Positions 1-8,615 of a stretch of 64,000 bases of DNA are shown here, piece by piece. Every line of letters starts with the position of its first letter. Position 1 is the first letter of the stretch. The notes beneath the pieces were generated by a model that worked only from the letters and a program-made list of their open reading frames with translations, was not told where the DNA came from and did not search any database. The stretch comes from Amylibacter sp. GTDB taxonomy: Bacteria; Pseudomonadota; Alphaproteobacteria; Rhodobacterales; Rhodobacteraceae. The position numbers and the translations under genes are program-made. The stretch spans positions 310,001 through 374,000 of the forward strand of contig JAJFHZ010000034.1 of NCBI GenBank assembly GCA_021775355.1. Direction: 5' to 3'.

Positions 1-108
1 GAGACTACCGAAGAAGACTTGATGCAAACGGTGTTCCCACACCCGACATTGTCAGAAATGATGCATGAAAGCGTTTTGGATGCATATGGTAAAGTCATTC
101 ATATGTAA
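1..108 (+). CDS. lpdA: Dihydrolipoyl dehydrogenase, C-terminal fragment
   Basis: Only the last 35 codons lie in the window; the gene enters from the left edge in frame 1 and stops with TAA at 106-108. The fragment contains HPTLSEMMHESV, the characteristic dimer-interface end of dihydrolipoyl dehydrogenases (E3), in which the His of HPT acts as the general base near the disulfide of the partner subunit. E3 is the flavoprotein of pyruvate and 2-oxoglutarate dehydrogenase complexes. Which complex this copy serves cannot be told from the fragment. Confidence 0.9.
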   Translation, partial: ETTEEDLMQTVFPHPTLSEMMHESVLDAYGKVIHM

Positions 109-122
109 GTATTGTATGGGCT

Positions 123-431
123 TTATTCCAGCATGTTTTGCAGGGCTGATATCGCAGCTTTGAGCCGTTCACTTTGCGGTTTGTAAAACACCCAATTCTT
201 GATTTGTTTTGAGGAAACGAGGCCCGCGTCAGCCAGAATTTTCATGTGGCTTGTTACGGTCGGTTGGGAAAGGCCAATTTTTTCTGTGATAAAGCCAACG
301 CATACACCGTCTTGCACCAAATCGCCATCTTCTTGAGGTGGAAAATTCACCTCTGGATTCATGATCCATGACATAATCCGCAACCTGTGTTCGTTGGATA
401 AGGCACGTAACACGGTATTGGTTGACTTCAT
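123..431 (-). CDS. ArsR/SmtB-family winged-helix repressor
   Basis: A 102-residue helix-turn-helix protein. The start at 431 (MKSTNTVLRALSNEHRLRIM) fits the family; the reading frame stays open upstream to 614 but that part crosses the operator and has no family-like sequence. The pattern LSNEHRLRIM, then QPTVTSHMKILADAGLV (recognition helix and wing), is typical of ArsR regulators. I see no paired Cys or His set for a classical metal site, so the signal is unknown. It is transcribed away from a disrupted decarboxylase gene, and a perfect inverted repeat sits just upstream of its start. It probably represses itself and the divergent gene. Confidence 0.85.
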   Translation of the reverse strand: MKSTNTVLRALSNEHRLRIMSWIMNPEVNFPPQEDGDLVQDGVCVGFITEKIGLSQPTVTSHMKILADAGLVSSKQIKNWVFYKPQSERLKAAISALQNMLE

Positions 432-439
432 ATCTGTTT

Positions 440-463
440 CTATATTGATATTTATCAATATAG
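440..463. promoter_or_regulatory. Perfect inverted repeat, likely ArsR operator
   Basis: CTATATTGATA, two T residues, then TATCAATATAG: an 11-bp perfect inverted repeat with a 2-bp spacer. It lies 9 bp upstream of the ArsR start at 431 and 47 bp before the divergent decarboxylase start at 510. Size, symmetry and AT-rich ATTGAT/ATCAAT half-sites match the operators of ArsR-family repressors. The function is inferred from position. Confidence 0.75.
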
Positions 464-509
464 ATCTTTCTGAATATAGCTTCGCAATGATTGAATAAGG
501 AGTCAAGCA

Positions 510-1852
510 ATGGATGAAATTGAACATGTCAAAGATGCAGATGCTCGTGCGCATAACTACCTTGAAAAAATCGAAGAGCGAAGGGCCTTTCCACTGAATT
601 AGATATTCAGGCACTAGACGGATTTATTGAACCCATTTCCCAAAAGGGTAGGCCGGCAAAAGAAACACTTGCCCTGATGGACAAACTTGGCTCGCCTGCA
701 ACTGTTGCGTCTAACGGTCCCAATTACTTTGGTTTTGTGATCGGGGCGACTTTGCCTGTATCTGCCGCAGCCGAAGGATTGACACTGGCTTGGAATCAAT
801 GTGCATCCAGTTTTGATGGCGGTCCATCTGCCGCAGTAATTGAACAGTAGGCAGCTGAATGGGTGTTGGAAATTCTTGATTTACCACGGCAGAGTGCCGT
901 GGGGTTCGGAACATCAGCCACTGCTTGCGGTTTGTCCTGTTTGTCTGCCGCGCGTTCATCACTGTTGACGTCTTTGGGTTGGGATTTTGAAAACGATGGT
1001 CTAATTGGTGCCCCGGAAATACGTGTGGTTATTCCGGATACTGCTCATATTACAGTAAAGAAGGCCTTGCGCATTTTGGGGTTTGGATTGAACCGTATCG
1101 TCTACGCACCGACGGATGAATACGGAAGGGTTGATCCCGCACAACTTCCTGCAATTGATGAACGCACGATCCTTTGTTTGCAGGCCGGTGAGGTGAATAC
1201 GGGTGAATTTGATCCATTCAATGAAATTATTCCCATGGTAAAAAAAGCGGGTGCGTGGGTGCATGTTGATGGGGCTTTCGGGCTTTGGGCGCGTGCATCT
1301 AAGAACTCAAAGCATTTGACGTCTGGCATTGATGGGGCGGATAACTGGACGACGGATGGGCATAAGTGGCTGAATACGCCTTATGACGGTGCTATAGCCA
1401 TATGTCGTGACAAGGACGCGCTTGCACGTGCAATGAACAGTGATGCGGCTTATTCTACCGCTTCGGCCAGTGCGCAGAAAAATCTTTCGCTTGAATTTTC
1501 AGGTCGTGCGCGGGGCATTCCAATTTGGGCAGCCCTTAGAACGTTGGGCAAAGACGGTGTTGCAGACATGATCGATCAACACATACGGCAAGCGAAATAT
1601 GTTGCGTCGGAATTGCAAGATTTAGGGTACGATGTTTTGAACCGTGTTGTGTTAAATCAGGTTTTGGTGCGGGCCGAAAGGGATGAAATTACACAAAGTA
1701 TTATCGAAGCTGCACAAAGTACTGGTCGCGTATGGTTTGGTGCAACCGTTTGGCAAAACCGACTTGCCTTCCGGATTAGTTTTTCATCTTGGAGGACGAA
1801 TGACGCGCATGTTGAACGATTGATGAAGGTATTGGCGGAACTCTACCATTAG
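510..1852 (+). pseudogene. Disrupted PLP-dependent group II decarboxylase-like gene
   Basis: The gene starts at ATG 510 with an AAGGAG site at 497-502. The first frame ends at TAG 600-602 after 30 codons, while homologous sequence continues in another frame from about 596 (ELDIQALDGFIEPI, then SPATVASNGPNYFGFVIG), so there is a frameshift near 570-596. A second lesion is an in-frame TAG at 848-850 before AAEWVLEILDLP. From there the frame is open to 1852 and includes DGHKW with the PLP lysine. The family comprises aromatic amino acid, glutamate and related decarboxylases and some aminotransferases. Two independent lesions argue for a true pseudogene. A shortened protein from GTG 863 would lack the N-terminal part. 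The upstream ArsR operator is still perfect, which suggests recent decay. Confidence 0.8.
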
Positions 1853-1855
1853 CAT

Positions 1856-2590
1856 TTAAGCGAATGCCAACCCGACAACGTATGCAACTGATGCACAGAC
1901 CCCGCCAACCAAAACGGTCTCGCCGACACAGCGCAGTATGTTTTCACGGATCACCATGTAGCGCAGCAAACCAAGGATACAAAGTGCGCCAAAGGTAGCG
2001 AAAACGGATATATTAAAGGTCGATGCAACGGGTTCCAGTACAAAATATGGGATCAATGGAATGATACCAAAAACCAGGAACGAGCCGAATGTGGCTAAAC
2101 CGTTCAGGGCAGGGCTTTCGTCTGCCGGGTCGGACATGCCGATTTCATAAGTCATCATGAAGTCGCCGTAATAATCGGGGTAACGCTCCAGAATATCGGC
2201 CATGCCATTGGCATCTTCTTTGGTCATGCCTTTGTCGGATAATATTTCGATGGTTTCACGGCGTTCCATTTCGGGATTGTGATGTATCTCGTAAATCTCT
2301 TTGTCACGGATAGAATGGTATAAATCCTTTTCAGAGCGTGCTGACAGATATTCACCTAATCCCATCGCTGTGGCATCGGCAAAGAGGTTGGCAAAACCGA
2401 ACAATAATACGGCAATGCCGCCGACCTGGGCTACACCTTCAGCACCGGCGCCTGCAAATCCTGCGACCACTGCGAAAGTGGTGACAATACCATCGTTACC
2501 GCCATAGATGATTTGTTTCAGAAACTCGCCCACTTTGCTGATGTGATGCTCGCGGCCTTTATGTTCGTCCAGTGTTTCGAAACCAGTCAT
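1856..2590 (-). CDS. VIT1/CCC1-family iron/manganese transporter
   Basis: A 244-residue membrane protein. The start at 2590 (MTGFETLDEHKGREHH) is preferred; the open frame runs to 2653 but the added residues are not family-like. The N-terminal motif IYGGNDGIVTTFAVVAGFAGAG is the hallmark of the vacuolar iron transporter family, followed by ANLFADATAMGLGEYLSARSE, which leads from transmembrane helix 2 into the cytoplasmic Glu-rich metal-binding loop. Two or three hydrophobic helices follow (around LATFGSFLVFGIIPLIPYF and FATFGALCILGLLRYM). These proteins export Fe2+ or Mn2+ from the cytoplasm. It lacks the ferritin-like N-terminal domain of MbfA. It converges with the decarboxylase remnant, 3 bp apart. 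Confidence 0.88.
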   Translation of the reverse strand: MTGFETLDEHKGREHHISKVGEFLKQIIYGGNDGIVTTFAVVAGFAGAGAEGVAQVGGIAVLLFGFANLFADATAMGLGEYLSARSEKDLYHSIRDKEIYEIHHNPEMERRETIEILSDKGMTKEDANGMADILERYPDYYGDFMMTYEIGMSDPADESPALNGLATFGSFLVFGIIPLIPYFVLEPVASTFNISVFATFGALCILGLLRYMVIRENILRCVGETVLVGGVCASVAYVVGLAFA

Positions 2591-2689
2591 ATAATATGCC
2601 TTATCTATTACGGTGCATTTTACAAGGATAAACGAAAAGAACCACCCTTTCATGCGGGGTGGCCCTAAAGTGCCTGTCTGTGCTTGTGT

Positions 2690-3229
2690 TTATGCAGCTT
2701 TACCGTCTTCCAAGTGCTTAAGTACGTTTTCTGGTGAGCTTTCACCATATGGGTCTTCCGCATGATTGTCCGCTTTACCCGGTTCTTCAAACCAAGCTTC
2801 AACGACGCCGTTGTTGATGACTGCGGCATAACGCCATGACCGCATACCAAAGCCCAAATTGTCTTTGTCGACCAACATTCCGACTTTACGTGTGAATTCA
2901 CCCGAACCATCAGGAATTACATTTACGTTTTTCAAGTTTTGACCCTGAGCCCATTTATTCATAACAAAGCTGTCATTCACGGACATGCAATAAATTGCAT
3001 CGATACCTTTAGCTTTGAATGCTTCAAAATTGTTTTCGAAACCCGGTAATTGGTATGTGGAACATGTTGGGGTAAATGCACCCGGTAATGAAAACAGAAC
3101 AACACGCTTGTTTGCAAAATAATCTGCGGTTGTTTCATCCTGCCAACGAAACGGGTTGTCGCTGGTAATGGTTTCATCGCGCACGCGGGTGTGAAAAGTT
3201 ACGTCTGGAAGGGTGGTGCCATTTTTCAT
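2690..3229 (-). CDS. Peroxiredoxin, Prx5/PMP20 type
   Basis: A 179-residue thioredoxin-fold peroxidase. The peroxidatic cysteine is Cys56 in [10 protein letters not shown], with the supporting Thr and a downstream Arg in [11 protein letters not shown] second Cys, Cys81 in IYCMSVND, is present; C-terminal resolving cysteines are absent, so reduction probably uses an external thiol. The family reduces hydrogen peroxide and organic hydroperoxides in the cytoplasm. The gene is divergent from lipA across a 183-bp region that should carry both promoters. Confidence 0.93.
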   Translation of the reverse strand: MKNGTTLPDVTFHTRVRDETITSDNPFRWQDETTADYFANKRVVLFSLPGAFTPTCSTYQLPGFENNFEAFKAKGIDAIYCMSVNDSFVMNKWAQGQNLKNVNVIPDGSGEFTRKVGMLVDKDNLGFGMRSWRYAAVINNGVVEAWFEEPGKADNHAEDPYGESSPENVLKHLEDGKAA

Positions 3230-3412
3230 TCGTTCTGTCCTTATTATATAGAGTTATGGTCGCAAAGACACATGATCCCGTGCCTATGCGGAAAATTTTC
3301 AGAGGCAAGGAAGAAGTGCCTAAATACATCGCATTGCGTCAATATTTCGCAATTAAAGCGGGACATTATGAAGTGCGCGATATATTATATGCCAAGCAAC
3401 AAAGGTTTCATC

Positions 3413-4363
3413 ATGCGTGATCTTAATATTCCATCAGAACGCCATCCGGAAAAGGCCCATAAGCCTGATAATACGCAACCGAAAAAACCAAAATGGATCA
3501 GGGTCAAAGCCCCCATCGGCAAAGGTTATAATGAGACGCGTAAAATTATGCGCGACAATAATCTGGTGACAGTCTGTGAAGAAGCGGGGTGTCCCAATGT
3601 GGGTGAATGTTGGAACCAAGGACATGCAACGATGATGATCATGGGTGAAGTTTGTACGCGCGCCTGTACATTTTGCAATATCGCCACTGGTAAGCCGCCT
3701 GAAGATCTGGATGTATTTGAACCGGGCCGTGTCGCCGATGCGGTGAAAAAGCTGGGGCTGAAACATGTGGTGATCACATCTGTTGATCGCGATGATGTGA
3801 AAGATGGTGGGGCTGAGCATTTTGCCCAGACAATTCGTGCTGTGCGCCGACAATCGCCCAACACGACGATCGAGGTCTTGACGCCTGATTTTATCAGATG
3901 TGATGACAGTGCCTTGGAAGTGGTGGTAAAAGCCCGCCCCGACGTGTTCAATCACAATCTGGAAACCGTACCGGGCCTATACCCCGAAGTTCGCCCCGGC
4001 GCGCGATATTTCCATTCATTGCGCCTGTTACAGCGGGTTAAAGAGCTTGATCCATCTATGTTTACCAAATCAGGTATCATGGTGGGCTTGGGCGAAGACC
4101 GACAGGCAGTGATGCAAGTGATGGATGATATGCGGGCGGCTGATTTAGATTTCCTGACGATTGGGCAATACTTGCAACCAACCCCAAAACATCACGCATT
4201 GGATCGGTTTGTTACACCTGAAGAGTTTGCCGCGTATGAAAAGGCAGCCTATGGTAAAGGCTTTTTGATGGTTTCAGCCACGCCGTTGACGCGTTCCAGT
4301 TATCATGCGGGCGACGATTTTGCAAAGTTGCGTACCGCGCGAATGAAAACATTAAGCCAATAG
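3413..4363 (+). CDS. lipA: Lipoyl synthase
   Basis: A 316-residue radical-SAM enzyme that inserts two sulfurs into octanoyl groups on lipoyl domains of 2-oxo acid dehydrogenases. The start at 3413 ([14 protein letters not shown]) matches roseobacter LipA and has AAAGG at 3401-3405; the frame is open 222 bp further upstream but that part is not conserved. Both iron-sulfur clusters are visible: the auxiliary cluster [12 protein letters not shown] and the radical-SAM cluster CTRACTFC, with the final serine ligand in [11 protein letters not shown] near the C terminus. Length is normal. lpdA, a partner of lipoylated complexes, ends at the left edge of the window. Confidence 0.97.
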   Translation: MRDLNIPSERHPEKAHKPDNTQPKKPKWIRVKAPIGKGYNETRKIMRDNNLVTVCEEAGCPNVGECWNQGHATMMIMGEVCTRACTFCNIATGKPPEDLDVFEPGRVADAVKKLGLKHVVITSVDRDDVKDGGAEHFAQTIRAVRRQSPNTTIEVLTPDFIRCDDSALEVVVKARPDVFNHNLETVPGLYPEVRPGARYFHSLRLLQRVKELDPSMFTKSGIMVGLGEDRQAVMQVMDDMRAADLDFLTIGQYLQPTPKHHALDRFVTPEEFAAYEKAAYGKGFLMVSATPLTRSSYHAGDDFAKLRTARMKTLSQ

Positions 4364-4404
4364 GCTTTATGCCCTTCGCGCGGGATATTTCGACCACTTA
4401 TAAT

Positions 4405-5976
4405 TCAGGCGCGTTTTGCTCTGCGTTTATTTAAGCTACCCTTTGGTTTACTTTTGCTACCACCGCCACCAAATTTCCTGTTTGGATTGGGGCGGGCGCG
4501 ACCTTTGCGTCCCTCAGGTTTTTCCGCCATCGGAATTCCTTCGGCTGTCAGACCTTCCAGATGGGCCAAAGGGATTGGCTTTTTGATTAGCTTTTCAATG
4601 TCGCGTAATTGCTTTTGCTCATCCGGTGCGCAAAACGAGATAGCGTGACCCGAAGCACCAGCACGTGCTGTGCGGCCAATACGATGGACATAAGATTCAG
4701 GGACATTGGGTAGATCGTAGTTGATCACGATTTCAATGCCCGGAATATCAATACCGCGAGCGGCAATATCGGTGGCGATCAACACCGCAGTTTTGTTTTT
4801 GCGAAAATCTTCTAACGCGCGTTGGCGTTGGCCTTGGGATTTGTTTCCGTGGATGGCATCCGCTTTAATATCTTGCGTTCCCAGCCACTTTACCAGTTTA
4901 TCCGACCCATGTTTGGTACGGGCGAAAACCAATATACGTTTGCCAAGGTTTTGCTTGACGATGCGTTCTAACACCAAACCCTTGTTCATCTTCACCACAT
5001 GCATCAGCTTTTGTGTGACTTTTTCCGCCGTTGTATTTTCTGGGGCGACGGCCACATTTACCGGATCTTTCAGATGATCTTCTGCCAGTTCGCGGATCAA
5101 TTTAGGCATGGTTGCGGAAAACAATAGTGTTTGACGTTCATTTGCCAGTTTCGGCAAAATTCGCTTGATCGCCGGCATGAAACCAATATCCATCATTTGA
5201 TCGGCTTCATCCAAGACAATGTAATTTGTCAGGTCAAGACGCAAAGCGCGTTGATCAACCAGATCTTCTAGGCGGCCGGGGGTTGCAACCAGAACATCAA
5301 CGCCACGCGATAAGGCCTGCATTTGTTTGCGAATTGGGGCTCCACCAATTACGACGGCGAAATCTAACGGTAGTTTTTTACCCATATCACGCAGGTTTTT
5401 GTGAATTTGCATCGCCAATTCACGGGTCGGTGTCAGGATTAAAACACGGCAGGAACGACTTTTTCGCTCAATCGGATCGTGCATCAGGCGGTGTAGTATG
5501 GGCAATGAAAACGCGGCAGTTTTGCCTGTTCCGGTTTGGGCAAGCCCAACAATATCCTTGCCCTTTAAAACCGCAGGGATTGCTTGGGTTTGAATGGGGG
5601 TCGGAGTAGAATAACCAAGGAAAGACAAAGACTGTACCAGTAATGAATCCAATCCCAAAGCGCCGAATGCAGAGGCGTCACTTGTCGGGGTTTCCTCTTT
5701 GATTTTTGCTTCGGCGGCTTTCTCTTTAGGAGTTTTCTTTTTCGGGCGCGGGCGCGGGGCCTCGCCAGTAATCAATGCAAAATTGGCACCTGCCTTGCGG
5801 CCTGTTTCCGTGTCGGTTTGCAAGTCAAACGAAACACGTACACCTTCTGCCAAATCTTTCATCCCCGAGGCTTTCAAAGCCTTCATATGAACAAATACAT
5901 CATTTTCTTCTGTATCGGGTTTTACGAATCCGATGCCCTTTTTGGCATCGTACCAAAGCACAGTTCCTGTCAGCAT
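4405..5976 (-). CDS. DEAD-box RNA helicase with N-terminal cold-shock domain
   Basis: A 523-residue protein. Residues 1-69 form a cold-shock domain with both RNA-binding motifs, KGIGFVKP (RNP1-like) and DVFVHM (RNP2-like). A Lys/Glu-rich linker follows, then a complete RhlE-like helicase core from about residue 104: the Q motif (TPTPIQTQAIP), AQTGTGKT (motif I), PTRELAMQ, TPGR, VLDEADQM (motif II), SAT, TDIAARGID and HRIGRTARAG (motif VI). The last 45 residues are Lys/Arg/Gly-rich. It would unwind structured RNA during cold adaptation or ribosome assembly. The cold-shock domain is in frame with no stop between it and the helicase, so this is one fusion protein. I have no symbol for this architecture. 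Confidence 0.93.
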   Translation of the reverse strand: MLTGTVLWYDAKKGIGFVKPDTEENDVFVHMKALKASGMKDLAEGVRVSFDLQTDTETGRKAGANFALITGEAPRPRPKKKTPKEKAAEAKIKEETPTSDASAFGALGLDSLLVQSLSFLGYSTPTPIQTQAIPAVLKGKDIVGLAQTGTGKTAAFSLPILHRLMHDPIERKSRSCRVLILTPTRELAMQIHKNLRDMGKKLPLDFAVVIGGAPIRKQMQALSRGVDVLVATPGRLEDLVDQRALRLDLTNYIVLDEADQMMDIGFMPAIKRILPKLANERQTLLFSATMPKLIRELAEDHLKDPVNVAVAPENTTAEKVTQKLMHVVKMNKGLVLERIVKQNLGKRILVFARTKHGSDKLVKWLGTQDIKADAIHGNKSQGQRQRALEDFRKNKTAVLIATDIAARGIDIPGIEIVINYDLPNVPESYVHRIGRTARAGASGHAISFCAPDEQKQLRDIEKLIKKPIPLAHLEGLTAEGIPMAEKPEGRKGRARPNPNRKFGGGGSKSKPKGSLNKRRAKRA

Positions 5977-6091
5977 ATCGCTCTTTCAAAAAAGGCGCAG
6001 CCTTCTTCTAACAGGCGCGCGTTATGGGATTGGCGTAGGTGCTATATCCCGAATGCTGGCTTCAACAGGTTTTAGGGGCTTAAGTCAAGCG

Positions 6092-7159
6092 TTATAGATC
6101 AAGTGCATTTTTTACGAAGCGTCGTTGCAACATTGGTGAGTGTTCCGTGGTGTGTAAAAAACTGCGTAGAAAAAATCGTATCGCGGGGTGGGTGGATGTA
6201 ATGATATGGCGCGCGTGTTCGGATAGTTTTATGGTTTTCTTGCCAACGGGATAACGGGCTGCGTGATATCCTTCTGTGGTGCCATTAACGATGCGTTCGG
6301 CTAAATCTGCGGCGTCGGCAATGCCGAGGTTCATACCGCGACCACCAACAGGGGAATGGCAGTGGGCCGCATCACCTGCCAGAAACACGCGGCCGGATTG
6401 ATAGGTTTCAGCTTGTCGTACTGAAATCTTGAATTCTGCGGCACGGCGCACCCGGGTGACATTCATTGGAACGGGCAAGCTAGCCAATGCATGCGGTCGG
6501 TTTGCAATCACGCGAAACCGGGATTTTTCCAAAGGAACCACCACAACAACGCCACCATGATCCAGAATAAAGCTTTGAAAGGCGCGTGGGTTTTTCCATC
6601 CCCTTACATCCACATCAGCGATTGACCAGACCTCGGGCAGCTCATACCCGTTAAAGGGAATATGCAATGCCTCGCGTACTGTTGATGTTGATCCGTCAGC
6701 GCCGATGACCGTGTCAAAGCGAAAGGCTTTACCAAGTATGCTGACTGAAATGCCAGTGTCGTTTTGTGAAAGCGACAGCAATTCCGCACCATAATTTATT
6801 TTACCACCAAGACCTATGAAAGCATTGCGTAAATGCGCTTCGGTGCGGTCTTGTGCCAAGCCAAATATGCGCTTGTTGCGATCTTTAAGTGTATTTAGCT
6901 GGATGAATGCCATTGGTTTAGCGCGATTATGAAAAATTGCCCATTGAAAAACGACCGCTTCACTGCGAATAGATTTTGCCACGCCGCTAGGATCAAGTAA
7001 ATCCATTGATCGGGGTAATATTCCGACTGCACGTGACAGGTTTGATACAGATTTACGTTTTTCGATTACTACAGGCATTATACCGCGCCGTGCCAGTTCA
7101 ACAGCTGCTGTCAGGCCAGTGGGGCCTGCGCCAACGATCAAGACATGTGGGCTTGTCAT
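6092..7159 (-). CDS. FAD-dependent monooxygenase, PHBH family
   Basis: A 355-residue flavoprotein. The N terminus has the FAD-binding dinucleotide motif GAGPTG (residues 10-15) and the acidic end of beta2 (VVIEKRKSV). The family signature IGADGSTSTVREAL is present, as is the second FAD motif GRVFLAGDAAHCHSPVGGRGMN. This makes it a class A aromatic hydroxylase-like enzyme (p-hydroxybenzoate hydroxylase superfamily). At 355 residues it lacks the C-terminal thioredoxin-like domain of PheA/MhpA-type enzymes. The substrate cannot be deduced. It is downstream of a small membrane protein gene and hpt on the same strand. Confidence 0.85.
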   Translation of the reverse strand: MTSPHVLIVGAGPTGLTAAVELARRGIMPVVIEKRKSVSNLSRAVGILPRSMDLLDPSGVAKSIRSEAVVFQWAIFHNRAKPMAFIQLNTLKDRNKRIFGLAQDRTEAHLRNAFIGLGGKINYGAELLSLSQNDTGISVSILGKAFRFDTVIGADGSTSTVREALHIPFNGYELPEVWSIADVDVRGWKNPRAFQSFILDHGGVVVVVPLEKSRFRVIANRPHALASLPVPMNVTRVRRAAEFKISVRQAETYQSGRVFLAGDAAHCHSPVGGRGMNLGIADAADLAERIVNGTTEGYHAARYPVGKKTIKLSEHARHIITSTHPAIRFFLRSFLHTTEHSPMLQRRFVKNALDL

Positions 7160-7168
7160 AATGTTTTC

Positions 7169-7360
7169 CTAAAACCGTGGCAAACGCCGTCCGCGGCCTG
7201 TTGCATCCAACGTTAAAAATTCCGGCCAACCGTAAAAATATTCATAAGCGTACATCAATGCACATATCAAAAGTATTCCAAACATAAATTTGACCATTTT
7301 CCAAGAAGGCGGTCGATGCGCCAAGCGTTTCATGCGTAGCAATAACCGCAAGTTGTTCAT
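7169..7360 (-). CDS. Small single-span membrane protein
   Basis: A 63-residue protein with a basic N terminus ([20 protein letters not shown]), one transmembrane helix at about residues 22-42, and a short C-terminal tail rich in Arg and Gly. Its ATG overlaps the stop of hpt by four bases (ATGA, 7357-7360), which supports translation by coupling. Similar short basic-plus-one-helix proteins are common beside hpt in Roseobacter genomes as I remember them. The function is unknown. Confidence 0.72.
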   Translation of the reverse strand: MNNLRLLLRMKRLAHRPPSWKMVKFMFGILLICALMYAYEYFYGWPEFLTLDATGRGRRLPRF

Positions 7361-7917
7361 AAGAAGCGCACTTTTCCAATGTGATCAAGGTTGCGGTTCA
7401 GCTGTGCATAATCAATGCCGTACCCGACAACAAATTCATCGGGAATTTCAAAGCCGACCCATTTGGCTTTAATGTCTACTTCGCGTCGCGATGGTTTATC
7501 AAGCAAGGCACAAACCTCTAAGCGTTTTGGATTTCGTGACTGAAGTAAATGGATGACATGGTTCAATGTATGACCCGTATCGACAATATCTTCGACGACC
7601 AAAACATCGCGAGCTTCTATTTCTCCGCGAATATCTTTCAGGATACGCACCTCGCGTGAACTTTCCATATCGTCGCCATAGCTAGAGGTTTCAAGAAAAT
7701 CGACCTCGACTGGCAGATCAAGCTCACGGACAATATCAGCAATGAAAACGAATGAACCGCGCAACAGGCCTACGACGATTAGTTTGTCGGTCCCTTTGAA
7801 ATGGTCGGATATTTCTTGGGCTAAGCTTTCCACGCGTGCAGCAATCGATTTTGCAGAAATCATTGGATCTACGGCATATTTTTGGGTGGTCACGACATTA
7901 ACTTTCAAATCGTTCAA
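7357..7917 (-). CDS. hpt: Hypoxanthine phosphoribosyltransferase
   Basis: A 186-residue purine-salvage enzyme that converts hypoxanthine (and guanine) plus PRPP to IMP or GMP. The PRPP-binding motif [13 protein letters not shown] is intact, [14 protein letters not shown] supplies the pyrophosphate-binding loop and SSYGDDMES the flexible loop. The purine-recognition lysine lies in [20 protein letters not shown]. Start choice is uncertain by up to 18 residues: [11 protein letters not shown] is a second possible start. It begins the minus-strand run hpt, small membrane protein, FAD monooxygenase. Confidence 0.94.
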   Translation of the reverse strand: MNDLKVNVVTTQKYAVDPMISAKSIAARVESLAQEISDHFKGTDKLIVVGLLRGSFVFIADIVRELDLPVEVDFLETSSYGDDMESSREVRILKDIRGEIEARDVLVVEDIVDTGHTLNHVIHLLQSRNPKRLEVCALLDKPSRREVDIKAKWVGFEIPDEFVVGYGIDYAQLNRNLDHIGKVRFL

Positions 7918-7994
7918 ACATATTTGGAACTTAAAAGTATAAATCCATCAAGTAAACCAAAACCGAAGTATTTGTTATCGTCCTTTTACTACAC

Positions 7995-8097
7995 TGCGCG
8001 TCTGAAAACGAACGAGGCAAGATTGGGTTTGATGGTTCATTTTTAATCATCAATTACCGTATCGTTTTTAAAGCCACCACTTGTTGGTGGCTTTTTT
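7995..8097 (+). ncRNA. Candidate small RNA or transcribed leader upstream of ratA
   Basis: A 230-bp gap between hpt (minus) and ratA (plus) holds two consecutive hairpins on the plus strand. The first is TGATGGTT (8030-8037) pairing with AATCATCA (8045-8052), eight pairs including one G-U. The second, at 8072-8092, is an intrinsic terminator. No plus-strand gene lies upstream to use this terminator, because hpt points away. The transcript is therefore either a small RNA of about 100 nt or the attenuated leader of ratA, which starts 52 bp later. I could not identify a convincing promoter, so the 5' end is a guess. Confidence 0.35.
8072..8097 (+). terminator. Rho-independent terminator
   Basis: AGCCACCA (8072-8079), loop CTTGT, TGGTGGCT (8085-8092), followed by TTTTT. 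An 8-bp perfect GC-rich stem with a U-run on the plus strand only. Confidence 0.85.
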
Positions 8098-8148
8098 ATT
8101 GCGCAGATCGCTTTCGGCTTTTATGTGTCGTAAAAGAAGTTGGATAAT

Positions 8149-8610
8149 ATGCCTACCCATTCTGAAACTCGTATAATGCCTTACACCGCGCAGCAGATGT
8201 ATGATCTGATTGCCGATGTCGGTGCTTATCCCCAATTTTTACCGTGGTGTGCAGCTTCACGTATCCGCAAGCGTACACCGAAGGGTGGCACAGAGATTAT
8301 TGATGCAGAATTGGTGATTTCGTTCAAGGTTTTTCGTGAAGGGTTCGGTTCTCGTGTGACATTGAACCCTGCGGCACAGAAAATAGATGTGGAATATCTG
8401 GATGGGCCATTCAAGTATCTGAATAATCATTGGACTTTCACCGAGTGTGACGGGGGATGCGCGGTTGATTTTTTTGTCGATTTTGAATTTAAATCAAAAA
8501 TCCTGCAAAGTATTATCGGTGTGGTTTTTGGTGAGGCAATGCAAAGGATAGTCGGGGCGTTTGAAGCGCGCGCCGATAGTCTTTATAATTCTGGAAGTTT
8601 AAAAGGATAA
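8149..8610 (+). CDS. RatA/Coq10-like START-domain protein
   Basis: A 153-residue protein of the SRPBCC (START/polyketide cyclase) fold. Markers are MYDLIADVGAYPQFLPWC near the N terminus and the C-terminal helix GEAMQRIVGAFEARAD. Family members are E. coli RatA, described as a ribosome-association toxin, and mitochondrial Coq10, a ubiquinone-binding protein; for alphaproteobacteria a Coq10-like role is equally likely. The start at ATG 8149 has AGAAG at 8135-8139; a TTG at 8140 is an in-frame alternative. It is followed after 5 bp by the flavin oxidoreductase gene. Confidence 0.88.
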   Translation: MPTHSETRIMPYTAQQMYDLIADVGAYPQFLPWCAASRIRKRTPKGGTEIIDAELVISFKVFREGFGSRVTLNPAAQKIDVEYLDGPFKYLNNHWTFTECDGGCAVDFFVDFEFKSKILQSIIGVVFGEAMQRIVGAFEARADSLYNSGSLKG

Positions 8611-8615
8611 TTAAA

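Noticed and set aside
863-1852. Intact shortened decarboxylase starting at GTG 863
   Set aside because: Conserved N-terminal sequence continues upstream through a stop codon and a frameshift, so it is a pseudogene fragment.
3191-3412. Upstream in-frame extension of lipA
   Set aside because: It crosses the divergent peroxiredoxin start and has no LipA similarity; ATG 3413 has a ribosome site.
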